Below, piece after piece: positions 36,623 to 50,347 of a stretch of 64,000 nt of DNA. Source of the DNA: Lucifuga dentata (Eukaryota > Chordata > Actinopteri > Ophidiiformes > Bythitidae); the NCBI GenBank assembly GCA_014773175.1, contig VXCM01001353.1, positions 1-64,000 on the forward strand, given 5' to 3'. A model generated the notes under the pieces. The model was given only the letters and a program-made list of their open reading frames with translations. It did not search any database and was not told the origin of the DNA. The stretch's first letter is position 1. Every line of letters starts with the position of its first letter. Made by a program: the position numbers and the translations under genes.

Positions 36623-37324
36623 GATCTGTATTTTCTGATCTGTCTGTCTAGGTTTTCCCCCTTTCTTTACCTTGTGTTGTCATCTTGTAATACCCTTAAA
36701 ACTACCTGTCTTTAGTTGGATAAATAACCCAAGGTGAATTGGAGGGGTTATCACTCACAATAAGCTTCTCTGAAACTTCAAAGTAGATCTAAGAACTCAG
36801 CTCTGTGGCATTGAGAATATTCTTAGCTCACAAATGACAAAAGACTGCCACAGGTGGTTTATTTTTCCAACTATAAAACAATGCTCCACCTTATTTGTTC
36901 CCCACTTTTTCTTGAAAACTTGCTAGGACATGTTGATGGATTAGATTAAGAGCTATATACAAAGGGAAAAGTCAGGAAGAAAATGAAGGTGTTGACACAT
37001 TGACATACAATGTAAGCCTTCCTGTATGCGTTTTGATAGCTAAAATTAAGTGTAAATAAGTCATCTTGGCATAACACAAATATGGAATACTTTGATGACC
37101 CACAGTGTTTTGGCAACTCTCACAAAAAATGACCTGGAAATATATATTTAAAGCAGTAGAATCCTGAGCATGACACTAAATAACTAGTCTTTGTTACAAT
37201 CATGTGTAAGTGTAAATGAATAAAATAAATAAACCCCAAATTCTTTTAGTGGAAAACAAATCTCTGTCATTCACGTCCCCTTAGATCCTGATTAGATGCC
37301 CAAACCACCTTAGCTGACTATTTC

Positions 37325-37690
37325 AAAGCAAAGGAGCAGCAGATCTACTCCCAGCTCCCTCCTGAGGTCTGAACTTGTCACTTGTTTCCTTAGAGCTGAT
37401 TCCCGACATCCTGCAGAGGAAACTCATTTTAGTCATTTGCATCCGCAATCTTATCTTTTTGGTCATTGCCCAAAGCTCATGACCAGAGGTAAGAGTTGGA
37501 ACAAAAATCATCCACTAAATTGAGAACTTCGCCTTCAAGCTCGGTTTTCTCTTCACTATGACAGTTCAATACAGCTTCCGCATCACTGCAGATGCAGGCC
37601 AATACGCCTATCGATCTCACACTCCATCCTACTCTCACTCATGAATGAGGCCCCAAGATATCTGAACTCCTTCACTTCAATCCATTGTAA
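37325..37690 (-). pseudogene. decayed LINE reverse-transcriptase 3' fragment
   Basis: Translating the minus strand gives VKEFRYLGASF and ECEIDRRIG, then, in another frame, VPTLTSGHELWAMTKKIRLR, QMTKMSFLCRMSG and SRSAAPLL. These match the familiar end of a fish LINE polymerase (KEFKYLG, EIDRRIG, YGHELWVMT, EMSFLRRVAG motifs, from family knowledge). Frameshifts and stops separate the pieces, so it is a dead 5'-truncated copy. Confidence 0.75.
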
Positions 37691-40481
37691 TCAGCAAAAG
37701 TGAAATATGCAAAAGAAAATATTAATATCTGTATCAGAGTTCCTCAACAGTCCAGGATTGTGTTCTCTGTCTCTGTGGTCATAGAAATCTTAAACCTTCT
37801 AATCAACATGCAGAGGCATGGCTATTGACATTCACCACAATAAAGAGTGTTTATCATGCCATTCATCCTTCCCAAGCTCCAACACCACAGCCTTTCATGT
37901 CTTGTGTATTTCTAACACTTGGGGTTAATGCTTGGCAATCACTTATAAGCTCTTCTAAACTGCTGAGTCATGCTAATCCCATGGATTTATCCTTTATCCA
38001 TAGGGAAAAGTGTTGTTGGCAATGTATGGACTATAAATAAGAACAACTGAGAATAATAGTGGCTGTGAATGATATGGAAGATTGATCATATCAGCACAGA
38101 TTAGTCAGTGGATTAAACAGTGCAACAATAGTGGACAGGATGGTATGTTCATGCATGAGAAGCATGGCAATACTTTTTTTTTATGTTGACCCCCCCCCCC
38201 CCCNCCCCCCCCCCCCCAACGTGACCATATGGGGAGTCTACTCTTCCTGACCTTTGGCTTTAAACAGCACAGCTAGTGTAACTTCTGGATGTTATTCCTA
38301 GTGCTCTTGATATTTTACTCGGGGTGAACAAACCAAAAGCACCAACTGCAGCCATCCATTGCCTCATAACACTGAGGGCACAGTTATAGGCCGGTAAATT
38401 GAACCAGTAACTAGCTTACTAAAATGTAAATGATGTTTACAGCAGACAGTTTGTGATTATTTTAACATTCTTCTCCTTTTTAATTTTAACAGATAGTTGG
38501 ATTAAGCTGGACTTGCTTGAATTCTGATCACGAATGTTAGCAATACTTTGTGGATCCTATGGGTTCTAAAGCAATCTGAGTAACTGTGAGCATATATCTT
38601 AGTAAATAACACTGTTATCATAATTGATGAGCAGCGGCATGGGCTCGTGTCACATGATTGAGACTTGTTTTTGACTTGAGTTGCAAATTTGCTGACTTGA
38701 GATTTGACTTGACTTAATCAAAGAAAAGAAAAAAAAAGACTTGTGCCTTTGGACTTGGCATGACTTGATACTTTCCCCAAACCAAAGATTTAAAAAATAA
38801 ACAATTAAAAGGTCTACAGTGAATCAACTCTTTCATTCCCAGCAAAAATATTTTGTGAACATGTAATCATAAGAAGCTTTCATTATTTTGATTCTCACTA
38901 TGAAACTTTTTTTTTCTCAAGACAGAGCTCAGACGTGAGACAGAAGTGATCACCTTCACCTTAGAATGAATATAATACTGTATAATATGATATAATATAA
39001 TATAATATAATATAATATAATATAATATAATATAATATAATATAATGCCATGCCATGCCATACCATACAATATAATATAATATAATAGAAAGTTTATCTG
39101 TAAAGTAAGAAAAAGTAATTTTAAAAAGCATCCATGACTTGTTTATGGCTCAAAACTCCATGTTTAGGGCTTGTGACTTGACTTGTGTGGCATGCCTGTT
39201 TTGAATTGGGACTTGAGTGCCAGGACATGAGACTTACTTTTAATTTGCAAAACAATAACTTAATCCCCTCTCTTGATGAGTACTGTATGATGGCCAAAAC
39301 TACAAAAGTAAGACCTACATTGTTAAAATCTATAATTTATCATTTCAAAGTCAAAATAGAGATTGTTGGCTTGGTCATATTTCCTCTATACTCACAAAGG
39401 TGCTAATCCTGTCATGTGTTATGTGTGATGTGTATGTTCCCTCATGAAAAGATCTGAGCCTTTCAATAGGCTTCAAGTCACATGTTTCACCTTTGCACCT
39501 TTGGAAAAAGCTGACATATAAAGGGAAGCTTGTAGATATTTCCAACATGGGCCCCATTTCCAGGATTTAGCTGTCATAAATTTGAGGGTGTGCTCATCAA
39601 TGAACACACACAGTTTTATCTGCAGCATCACCTTTTATGGATCAGAATGTGAATGTGTGTACAGTTTGTAGCCCAGTGCAGTTAGTAGGCACGGAAAGGG
39701 AACAGGAAAAACATTAACAGCTATAATTTTACACTAAAGAATCAACAAATAACGGTGTAAATTCTCTTAAAACTTTGTCTTCCAAAATAGCTGCTTAACA
39801 TAACCAAGTATGTTGCTAAATTATCAGTGTGAGTCCTTTTAACTTCAATCACCATCTTTGGGATGTGAAGATGATTGCTACATGGTGTAATTGAAGAGTA
39901 GATCAAATGCTGAGGCAGAAGCACTTGCTGGGGAAGTGTCAGACTGAGTCCAAGTACAGACTGTGGCACTGTTGAGAAACTGAGTCCCACAGATTATAGG
40001 CCTGGGATTATCATTACTACAGTCACCGGGTGAGAAGCAAATCCTGTGCAGGGTGACGAATCTGAAAATGAGTAACAATACACACTTACACTTGGACTAG
40101 ATAATAATACTGATTTGGGGGCATTCAAGGCAAGTGTGATTTGGGATTTTGGAGTAGTTAAATATCTTCATTCTGATTATCAATCACATATAACATTGTA
40201 TAAAATTGTTGTAAAAACTTCCAAAAAAACCTGATAATCTCTTAAAAGTAATCTTTATGGGATTTGCAGCTGTTTGCAGAAGTTGTTTGAACACGTACTC
40301 AGACTTCTCAGAAAGAGTCACTGATCCCATTCACAAAAATTCCATAGTGTAGGTGAACTAAGGTTATAGGCGATCATTACCATTCCATTCTTGACAGATC
40401 ACCTTGAATGTTCATCCAGCAAGTCCCCCCACATCCTACTCCCATCTCATTACTAAACTCCCTTCACCCACTAAAATATAA

Positions 40482-40482
<1 letters not shown>
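37691..40482. other. non-coding stretch, no gene seen
   Basis: No supported exon. Poly-C with 'n' at 38,204, the second GACTTG-rich repeat (38,640-39,240) and a pentanucleotide repeat within it are the only structures noted. Confidence 0.55.
38640..39240 (+). repeat. GACTTG-rich interspersed repeat, copy 2, with (TATAA)n inside
   Basis: GACTTG words cluster at 38,660-38,780 and 39,130-39,240. The reverse complement of 39,130-39,178 matches the copy near 2,877 (AAGTCACAAGCCCT, then GAGTTT and TAAACAA). A (TATAA)n pentanucleotide run at about 38,975-39,088 has expanded in the middle. The orientation is opposite to copy 1. Confidence 0.55.
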
Positions 40483-40512
<30 letters not shown>

Positions 40513-40548
40513 CATACACACACACACACACACAANACTAAAATATAA

Positions 40549-40579
<31 letters not shown>

Positions 40580-40601
40580 CATACACACACACACACACAC
40601 A
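40471..40601. repeat. (CA)n block duplicated around an assembly 'n'
   Basis: ACTAAAATATAAACAC followed by CA repeats lies at 40,471-40,535 and again at 40,537-40,601, with 'n' at 40,536. Confidence 0.85.
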
Positions 40602-43600
40602 ACCTAACATCCCTTGAAACTAACATGTCTGTCATTGATAATGTACAGATGTTATCAGGAATGCACCCAGCCAGGTCGGGAGGAGATTGATTTGCGCCGT
40701 CTGATGGTGGTCATCAGCTTTTTCCAAACCTATTACAGCTGGGAAAGAAGCAAGAGATGGAGAGCCAGATCTACACTAAAGATAACACAAGCTTCCATCC
40801 AGACAACCATCAAAATCAACAGCTCCAGGTAAATGCAACAGACTTATGCTATGAGTTTTGTGATTGATGTACCAAGAAGTGGGATCACTAATCCCAGGAA
40901 TCCTCATTGGTAGTTATAAAGCTGTATTCTTTCCATAAACACAAAGTTACCATACAGGTCCTCTGGGATAAGGAAGATAAACTGAGGTGTTTCAGACAGA
41001 TGCCATCAGCACAGAGTTAACTGATGGAGAGAGATACTCACCAGGACATTTATGGGTCATATATTTGAAGTGTGATGGCAGGAGGGGGTGGCATGTTTGT
41101 GTGTTTCTGCAGTTGGGATGGAGGAAAAAGACTTTGAGGGCTATTTGCTATGTGAGGGATAATATCTAGGAACAGAGCAGTGATTTTTTGTGATGTCTGA
41201 AGAGGTGTTATTAAGCCATTACCTCTGATGTCCTTTCAGACGGCAAGCACAGGGTCAAAGGTCATGGAGAGCACTTTGTCTCACTATATGCCAGGCTGGA
41301 GATAACACGCCAATCTCTTGCTAGAGAAAAGACAGAAAACGTGGGAGGACACAGACAGTTTTCACAGTGAGGAGTCATTCTTTGCTTTGAATTTTTTATG
41401 ACTGCATTTACTTCCCTTATTTTACAGGACAAAATCTGCAAAAATGCAGATCATTTACCTCACATTTTTCTGAAGGGAAATCTCAGGGAAATCTGAAGGG
41501 AAATCTCAGAAATCTCAATTAATTTGTTCTATGGACATACTTGACTTGTTGCAATGATTACTTACACTGATTAAAAAACAATGGATTATTTACGTGCTTC
41601 AGTAAATCAATTTACAATTTCATAATCTGTTACTTAGAGTACACCAATATTGATTTATGCCAGTTACAATATAATTTCGGTGTTTACATGATGTTTGAAA
41701 GAATTTAATTTATTGCTTTAATCAGAGTAGAATTAAGAATAAAAGTTTTAATGCCATGTACTGAATGTAGACAGTCTTAGTTATAGTACTCCGACGTGTC
41801 ATTAAGTAATTCACAATTTGCAACATTCATTTGGATCAGTTGTATGCAGTTTTTGCATTGGTTTAAACCTAAAGTTTGTTTTAATATAATGTACTTTTGT
41901 CTCCACCTGCTTGGTGGCAGCTTGGAAAAAAGCCTAACTCCTCCCAGACTGTGATTACATGTTGCATTTTGCTACAAGATTTCTAATTAGAGAACACACA
42001 GACACAGAGGATATGGAAAAAAAAAAGTTGAATCACAGTTGGTTGGTTGGTGTCAGGACAGAGCATTTCATCGCTATGCATTCTGTCATTACAGAACACT
42101 GATCTAGATGCTAATGTAATGTATTTTTTAAACTTTTGATTGAGTTAAAAAAAAAAAAAAAAATTATACTTTTTGTCCTGTGCAGTAGAAACATTGTAAC
42201 ATCGTGCCCTGATGCTGACCCTGCAGGAAGGCTACAAGGTACAACTGTACTGTACCAACATGCATTTTTCCATTGTTGCCTGTGTCATTATCCATGATGT
42301 AATGTGAATATGCTACACCCACCCCGAGGCTACAGAGGGCCTTCTGCTGTCAGTGGAATAAAGTGTAATCTCCTGTTTTGTTTGTTTTACCTCACATCGG
42401 ATGGAATTCCCCTCTTATCTAAATCCAATAATTACTTAAAGCTGAATGTCAAAACGCTTTCCATTATTCTCAGTGGCCTTTCCCCCCTTTTTCTTTTAAT
42501 TCCAGTTGTTACTGTCCAGGAACACATAGTTCCTGAGCCTTTTTTAGCTCAACCTAACTTGTCAAGATCCATAACTGCAAGAGTCAATCTGAGAGGATAC
42601 ACTGATTGTGTCTCTGCTCTCAGGATATACTGCTGACTTGGCAGGATTAATATAACAGAATGTGTATATTTCTTTTATAGACATTCCTGAGATAATGTGT
42701 TTGTTTACAGAAAACAAACAGCTGTGAGCTGCATTACTTTTTTTTTTACATCAACAAAATAGAAATAGCAGATGATGCTGAAGTTAAGGATGAAAAGAGT
42801 AGAAAGTAAATTGAAGTGTAGTATAAGGAAACAAAACATAAATGCCACCTTATATTTCTTCCATGTGTTTTCTAGTCAAATTGATCCTTGTTTTCAACAT
42901 TTGGTCTGTAATAATAAAATCATTATTTATTGTGTGACAAAAACACCTTCAGGAATTTAGCATTTACAATGGCTTGTGTATCTCATAAATGCAATCACTC
43001 ATGCATATGTCTTAAATAACGGCACTTAACAAATGTGACACTTACAGTCTAAAGGAAGGTGCTTAGCTTGTGCAAGACTACAATGATTCCCATCAGCAAA
43101 TGAACTACCACCAAATTTGATGGCTGGTTTAGCACTCTGAGCATAATCCTTCTCTTTTCACCATTGTAGAGATGCTTTGTTGAAGTTTTGGGTGTGTGGT
43201 TTGAGCTTCTGTTGATTAGGTTTCAACCAGTGGGCTGTTCTTTTATTTATCTTGGTGCATTTGCTGTTACTTCACCTTTGTGCTTGTGTATTCTTCTGTC
43301 CCCTCAGTAACCTTGTTGATGGAGGAGGGGGTGAATGTTTTGGGGTAATTAAAAGTGGTTTTAGGCATGGCTAAAAGCACCAAGGAAGGCTCAAAGCAAA
43401 AGGTTAAAGGGCATCATTGGGTACACTCCAAAAGGCTTTGCAAATTCCACAAGTTCTGCTGACAGGAACATTTCAGTGAGTGAAACTAGTTTAATGTGTA
43501 GAAAATGCTGATGGAGGTCATTTCGGATTTTAATAAAAAATCACACAACTACATAATCTCGTACATTTACAATGTCTCATATTTATTTTACCTACCACAA

Positions 43601-46600
43601 AAAGAATTTATTTGCCTGAGCTGTTTTCAGTGACTTCTAAATGTAACAAACTCTTTCGTATACATTTTCAGATGTGATAAGGAATTATTAACTAATAACT
43701 ATACACAGATTTATGTTTTATAGTGCACTTAGAGACCTGTACAATAGCACAGTGTATTTCTCACAGTTATAAAGATGAACCAGATGGGGACAGGAAGGAA
43801 GAGAAAGAGGAAGATAAGGCAGTTTCAAGCAAAACCCAACATTACATCCTCCAGGGCTTGTCTTCAGTGTCCCCGTCTTTTGCGCTGTAAACAGCCTCAC
43901 TAAAGCCATTACTTTCTTAATTGGACCAATCCAACATTTCTTCCCAAGGTTTTAAGTACTTTATGATTTCGAGACACCAGCACTCAAGATTCTCATTTCG
44001 CCCTGCCCTAAGGCCCACAGACATACATGCTATGTTAGGAAGCTGGACATACGTGTCACATTTCATATGATCTCTGAATCAGGGGGATAGTGGTACATAT
44101 CGTAAGTTGACCAAAACAAAAGTCCATTTAATGTTCCCTAGGAGCCCATCTCATATGAATGCATAATGGACAGCCATGTCCAACCGACCTCTCCAAAGCC
44201 ACTGATGGTTGTGATGATAATTACAATTTGCACCCGTAGGATATTGTGTTCACTCACAATAAAACTAAAAGTGTTGTCATTTCTCCTTGCCAAGTCCTGT
44301 ACTGTCCTATACTGAATGAGCAAACTGGTCTCCAAGCAGCTAGAGGTTTCTATTTCTCAATAGCCTCCAAGTGTGGTGTTTGCTGATTGTACTGCAATGT
44401 TTTGGACATGAGGGAGGAAGTTGTTGAAGGTAATCTAGTATGTTTTACGGATTGAATAGCAAGAGAGGTCCCATCTGGGGATCCATTCTTTTGATTTAGT
44501 GGGAAAAGGAATTCCATGTAAGTAGAATGAAAATCAATCATTCATATAAATACAATCCAATTCCCTTACTCTTCTTGACAAAGATAAATGGTTGGTTATA
44601 GAGGACTTTTAATCAAGGCTTAGGAATACAGAATGTAACACAGAGTGAGCCAACAGAACACTCCTGAATATGAGGTTTGGAACTTTTCTACTTAATGAAC
44701 TTACATCACTTGTTTTGTCCAGAAGCTGAACAAGAACTCTCTGATAAGTTTTTTGATTTACAGCCAGCCTCCGTGATCTGTTTGCTGTTTTACTGCCAGC
44801 AAACTTTATTGACATCAGCCCTGATTTCACTCTGTCTACATGAACGCAATCACAAACAAACTCTTCCATCAGCTTTGAGAAGCTGATCTTTTGATCAGAA
44901 TGGACTGAGTTCTCCTTTGTCACTGTCACTTGAGGGATTCTTCATGCATGCTGGTCTTGGCTCTGTCACCTGCATATATGTGTGATGCGTCGTGGCTGTG
45001 GCAGGACCTTTCCGTGCCTGTCACTTTTCTTTGGCAGCATCAGGAGCCCCTGTGTGGGGGCCAACCCCTCTGACATCAGCAGGGCCCCGCAGCCCTGGGA
45101 AGTTGAGCATGTGAGTTTCCCCAGGTCATTAGGGAGAGGCTTGAAAAGACTGTCACCAGGAAGGAGATAAGCCGCGAGGGGCGCAGTAATAAGGCCCTGA
45201 ATAATAGCTCCTCTGTAGAGAGCCACCGAGGACACAGACCCAGGGATTAAAGGGAGACTGAAAAGGAGAAAGTCAATGGACCTCCACAAAAATATGAACC
45301 ACAGTGCTGCTGAATGGTGGGGGGAATTATCAAGATTCTAGGGGCTCCTTGTCGGGGCCCCATCCAACTCAAGGAGAAGAGAGGTGAACTCTGTTGGGAG
45401 TCTCGTATGAGCTGAGATTGGCTATTTTAGAACAAGGCATTTCTGCTGTGTTGGCATAAAGTGTTAAAGAACAACACATAGAACCTAAATTCACATGGAC
45501 TTGTTAATCATGCTAATCATGCATTTCAATGAAATTACAGTAAAATCTCAGTTGCAATCAGTGTCTTTTCCACTGTAACACAGATGCATTATCCTTTGAC
45601 TGCATAAGAGTGTCTAATTTTTGCATTATATTCAATGTGCATGTGTATGTATTTATTTGTACCAATTAATACTGTATGTCTCTGATGCCAGATGTTCAAT
45701 CATATGCTGTCAGCAGGAATTTGTACCTCCCTGCTGGTTATTCCTGATAAGATCTCACTCTCAGTCTGTCCACATCTAGTGAAAGGAAAACCATTTCTGT
45801 CTCCCGGTCTTTCCCATTAGACACTAATAGAAGTAATGGTTCTTAAGGCTTCTACAAACTGTGCAAATTTGGGCTGTCGCAGATGATAGAAAAACAATCA
45901 TGAGAGAATCATGATGAAATCTTCAGTCTTAAAATCTTAAAATCCAAAATGGTCATCCTGGATCGCAATATGAGACATGTCCACTGACACCTAAAGACAG
46001 CCTGTGACAAAATTCTAACAGAATTAGAAATTTAGAATCAAAATCTTACAATTTGACTGCTGCTATGACTCACATTTATAAAGCAGAGCAGCACAGATGA
46101 AGTTGGCACATCTGACCAGCTGTTGTAGTGCTGCAGTTCATATGTAAAAATCTGACATGTGACAAACTTGATATCATATAGTCTGACACAGATTAGAACT
46201 AAAGTTTTATTATACCCATCTTGCACGTGTGACATGAAGTGAAATGATAAAATCGATGTTATTGCGCAGTTTGCAAGATTATTACTATGACTGAGGATGT
46301 AACATGAAAAGAATAAGTACTCTGTACTGGAACTTTACCTGCATGGTTACACTGCACCAGATAAGCAAAGCACTGCTCATAAAGTAAGTAAATCTCCAAC
46401 ATGAAAAATTATAGACAAGGAAAAAAGAATTCTAACTTGAATAATCTTTCTTTTAGACACAATAATGACACATTTTGAAATGACATAAATGACACATTTA
46501 GAAGCTACATTTACAGCCCATTTCCAAGATTTCCCCCAGTAGGATAGGCATTGTTGCAGCTGGAAATCAGCATAAATTCATACTGTACTAAAGTCTGTCT

Positions 46601-47267
46601 TTGTTGTCTTTTTACTGTCTTTAAGCTGATAATTACTTTCTTACCTCAGGACCTCTTTATTGTGTGTTATTGATCTTCAAATTAAGGTAGGACTGACTGA
46701 CAGTTTGGCCCTCCGCACTCTTGGCTGTGCTGCAACATGAAACTACAAAAAGCTTCCTCTCAGGTATTGAAGGGAAGGAAACCACACAAAGGCCTCTAAT
46801 CTGTCAAAGGAAATGTAATTTTTAGGGACACCCTTTAAAACAATTGGTCTATTTGTGAATCGTTCTTGGGGAGGTTGTGGCAGCTGATGATTTGCCAAGT
46901 AATTAGGTCATCCCCTTCAATGTGCTTTATTTGAATCAGTTTCCAATCCCACCACAGTGCAGTGCAGCTTCTCATAATGTGAGCCACATTGTCAGATGCT
47001 GGAAACTGTAATGTGAAGCAGGAATGTGAGGCTGTACTCAGGTAAACCCACTTCCCTATGCTGAAGCCTTAAAGGCTCGGTTAAGATTGTTCAATGACAA
47101 GATAAGCAATAGTATTCGCTTCTGATTGACAAAGTTGTACATGATTTTGTCAATGCATCTTGCCGATTACATAGTTTGCATGGTTTCAGATTCTTGCAGT
47201 CACACGTGGTATGCCACAGAATGTACAAACAATTTTTAACCCAACAAAAGCACAAAACCCACAGAAT

Positions 47268-47320
<53 letters not shown>

Positions 47321-50206
47321 ATCAACTGCACAAATAAACGCTGAAGCACAAATGAATCCTGCCTCATTCACTCAGCTTGTATTGACAATTCAAGAAGTCT
47401 GTAAGCACCACCCCTTAAAAACTCAACCTCTCTCCTCACCCCACTGACACCTCCCACACAGCTGCTTGCTGCCACATTGTCCCCCCATCATTGTTAATGT
47501 CACTGTCACTGCCATGCACAACATGCGCCCACCCTACTGCTAACTTCTCCTCTCACCAAGCTTGGTTCCTGGGGTTTTAGCTGTTGATTGTTCTGTGGAG
47601 CTGAGTGGTGAGTTAACCCCCCCCCCCCCNCCCCCCAGGCTTTGACTCACCATAGCCTGATCAACCCACAGAAACCCAAGTTCACTCAGCAGAATCTCTG
47701 CTAGGAGCTCTGCCACTCCCCCTGCAGGGCATTTGTAAAGGAGGACTGGTGGACTACCCAGGGCTCCAGCATAGAGATGATTTTGTAAACCCTACAATGA
47801 AAATAATATTTTTGTCTGATATTAAACTTTTCTAAGTAATTACAATAATTACTAAAAACTAAACTCTCAATCAGGAGGGTTTCTGGAGTCCTTCTGCCCC
47901 CCTCAAAGGTGCAGATGATTTAGTTGGTCCCTGAGTTGAATTATCTTCAAGTGCCCATGATGCCTTATGATATGATGGAGTTGCTGAATGCTAAATCCTG
48001 CATGCTTCATGCTTTGCTTAGATATAATAGAGTAAGAGTGAAGAACTCGTGAAGAAGAAGATGACAGAGGTGAAGACAGCAAGAAAAATGAAGTTTGCTC
48101 TGGGGTGAGATGAGTGAGTTGAGAACAGAGTAGGAAATGAAAAAAAAGTGAGTGGAATGATCTTTTGTAGAAATGATTTCTGCATTGCATTAGTGATCAC
48201 CACAACAGACTGATTTGTATATCTACTGACATGTATTTGTGAAAATGTTCAAAGGATGTATGAGAATTACAGATACAGAGACTGCATATGTACAGAGACC
48301 AGAATTTTGCTCTATACACCCCTGACTCCCCCACTCCAAAGCCAGCCACATTTGCTGGCAGGAGCAGCCCAGAAAGACAGGCATGTCTGTGAATAGGCGT
48401 TGCGACTGAATGGGCATTTCTTCAGAGAAGGCTAATGGGTGGTCCCTTTACCTCAGGATTGGACTGCGTGGAAATAGCTCAGCCAAAAGAGCTCTCATGC
48501 AATGTCACCTCGAACAATAATCAGCAAAAACGCTCCACAGTTTGGACTTCCTGTAAAGACATTTACTTTGCCCCATTTCTTTTTGTTAAAGGGACTTTCA
48601 GAGGCAGCTCTTGCTGAGCAGAAAAGCTGTCTTAAACTCACTCCACCCTCAGGTTTTTCTTTCTTTCACGCCCCTCTTTCCCGCATTTTCTCTATCTTCC
48701 TGTTTGCCCAAGAGGTGTCAAGGATAATGGTGTCTTTAACTCAAAGCTTTTACCTGAGAATGTCCAGGTACTGTTGTTGAATCAATGCAATTTGTCATCA
48801 CTCTATTGATTTGTTTGCAGTGTTTCTCTCAAATGTCAGGATTGGCTCTCAGCATTTTTACACTTATTTGAGCACTATAGTCGTCTCAGTCCACTGGGTG
48901 GAGTCCATGTGAAGTGCTGTGTGAGGATGTGTGCAGGTGAGCATGCTTTCCATGGCTTGTGTTGTGCAAACAGAGAATGTGGAAATACAGCAGGGCCTCT
49001 AGAGGAACCACACCAGACAGATCTCTGTCTGTCATCTCATTGTAGGACACACACACATGCACACAAAGCACACAGATCAACACACAAATGCACTGACATC
49101 GGTTGTATGTAAAGCTGCCTTTGATCAGAGTTTCTCTCAGATCTTCAGCAGCTTCCCTGCCATTTAGACCTGTTTACACAACTTTAAACTCTACCAAAGG
49201 GACAATACCTGGAGGTTGTGCATATTTGGAGGAGATAGTCCAAACTGTGTAGGTATATTCAGTTTTCTAATACATATCACCAATATTATGCTTGCTGATC
49301 TGATTATGTTTTTAACCTTTAAATTCTTTTATCATCTGATTCTTATATTTTTCTTTCTATTCATACTGTAAAGCTCTTGCTATTCTGACACTGGCTACCT
49401 CAATTCATTCACCCGATAAAATACAAGTCTGTTTTTATGGTTTCTCTCAGCTGATATTATAGTCATACTCATGATATGAAAGAAGCACAACAGAGAGATG
49501 CAGCCCATCATGTAGGCTCTTAGGATGTGAAGCTCTTATGCTCTGAAGATTTTTATGTTTGATAATGCTGTAATGCATAAAGGGAATGGAGCCAGTGCGG
49601 CTGGAAGTTAAGATCAAAACTGAATGAAAGTGGTGATGACCACACGCTGAGCCCATACAGCAGATCACTACCCCCTGATGGAGGTTTGAGGCAAAATGAA
49701 GACTACCTGGACTGAGGCTAATCCCTCAAATGTCATCCTCCTTCTCAATACCGCTACACCTCACAGGATTTACACAGTTTATGATGTGAAACAGGCCTAG
49801 AAAAGTTTTGGTTGAAATTGATTGAGGTGATGGAAAGCAGTACGGAGCAGAAAAGCAGTACGGAGCATTTTCATTCAAGTCACCAGTCTCTGGTTGTCGA
49901 CATAAAATGTTTTCTTTGAGAACTTTCAATTCCCAACATCTATTATGGAATTGTTGGTATCTGGATCTGATCTGATTCTTTGTACAATTTTAATGTTATT
50001 TATTTGGTTTGCCAAATCTATCACTAATCAAAATCGTAAGACTTCCTGATAAAGTGATAAACTCCAAACATATGAGTGGAGACTTGAGGTCTTTATTGTA
50101 ATGGTATTTAATGAAGATAAGATTTGTGGATACAGGATCTTTTGAAGTTGTGTGCGATAGTATGAGACAGCAGCTTGAAACAATAACATAGCGCAAGATA
50201 TCGCAT

Positions 50207-50241
<35 letters not shown>

Positions 50242-50347
50242 ACTTGATCAAATATTCCATTGAGTCTGGTTGTATACATGTCTCCCATTCATTACTGTGA
50301 GGAAATTTGTCCTCTGCAAATAGGTTTGCCACCTTTGTTCTGGCAAA
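40602..50347. other. long stretch with no recognised gene
   Basis: About 9.7 kb without a supported gene. It includes an exon-like open segment at 40,659-40,828 (see findings), poly-A at 42,147-42,163, (CA)n at 47,272-47,313, poly-C with 'n' at 47,630, and (CA)n at 50,209-50,238. A GC-richer block at 44,980-45,290 stands out from the AT-rich surroundings but encodes nothing I recognise. Confidence 0.5.
47272..47313. repeat. (CA)n microsatellite
   Basis: About 21 uninterrupted CA units. Confidence 0.95.

Larger units (their letters stand above)
33031..37320. other. non-coding stretch, no gene seen
   Basis: No supported exon. It holds (AAAC)n at about 33,662-33,705, poly-C with 'n' at 34,818, a duplicated (CA)n block around 'n' at 34,991, poly-A at 35,438-35,460, and a 66-base block (36,490-36,555) repeated after 'n' at 36,556. 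The segment 35,930-36,280 is GC-richer and open in several frames on both strands, but I recognise no protein there. Confidence 0.5.
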
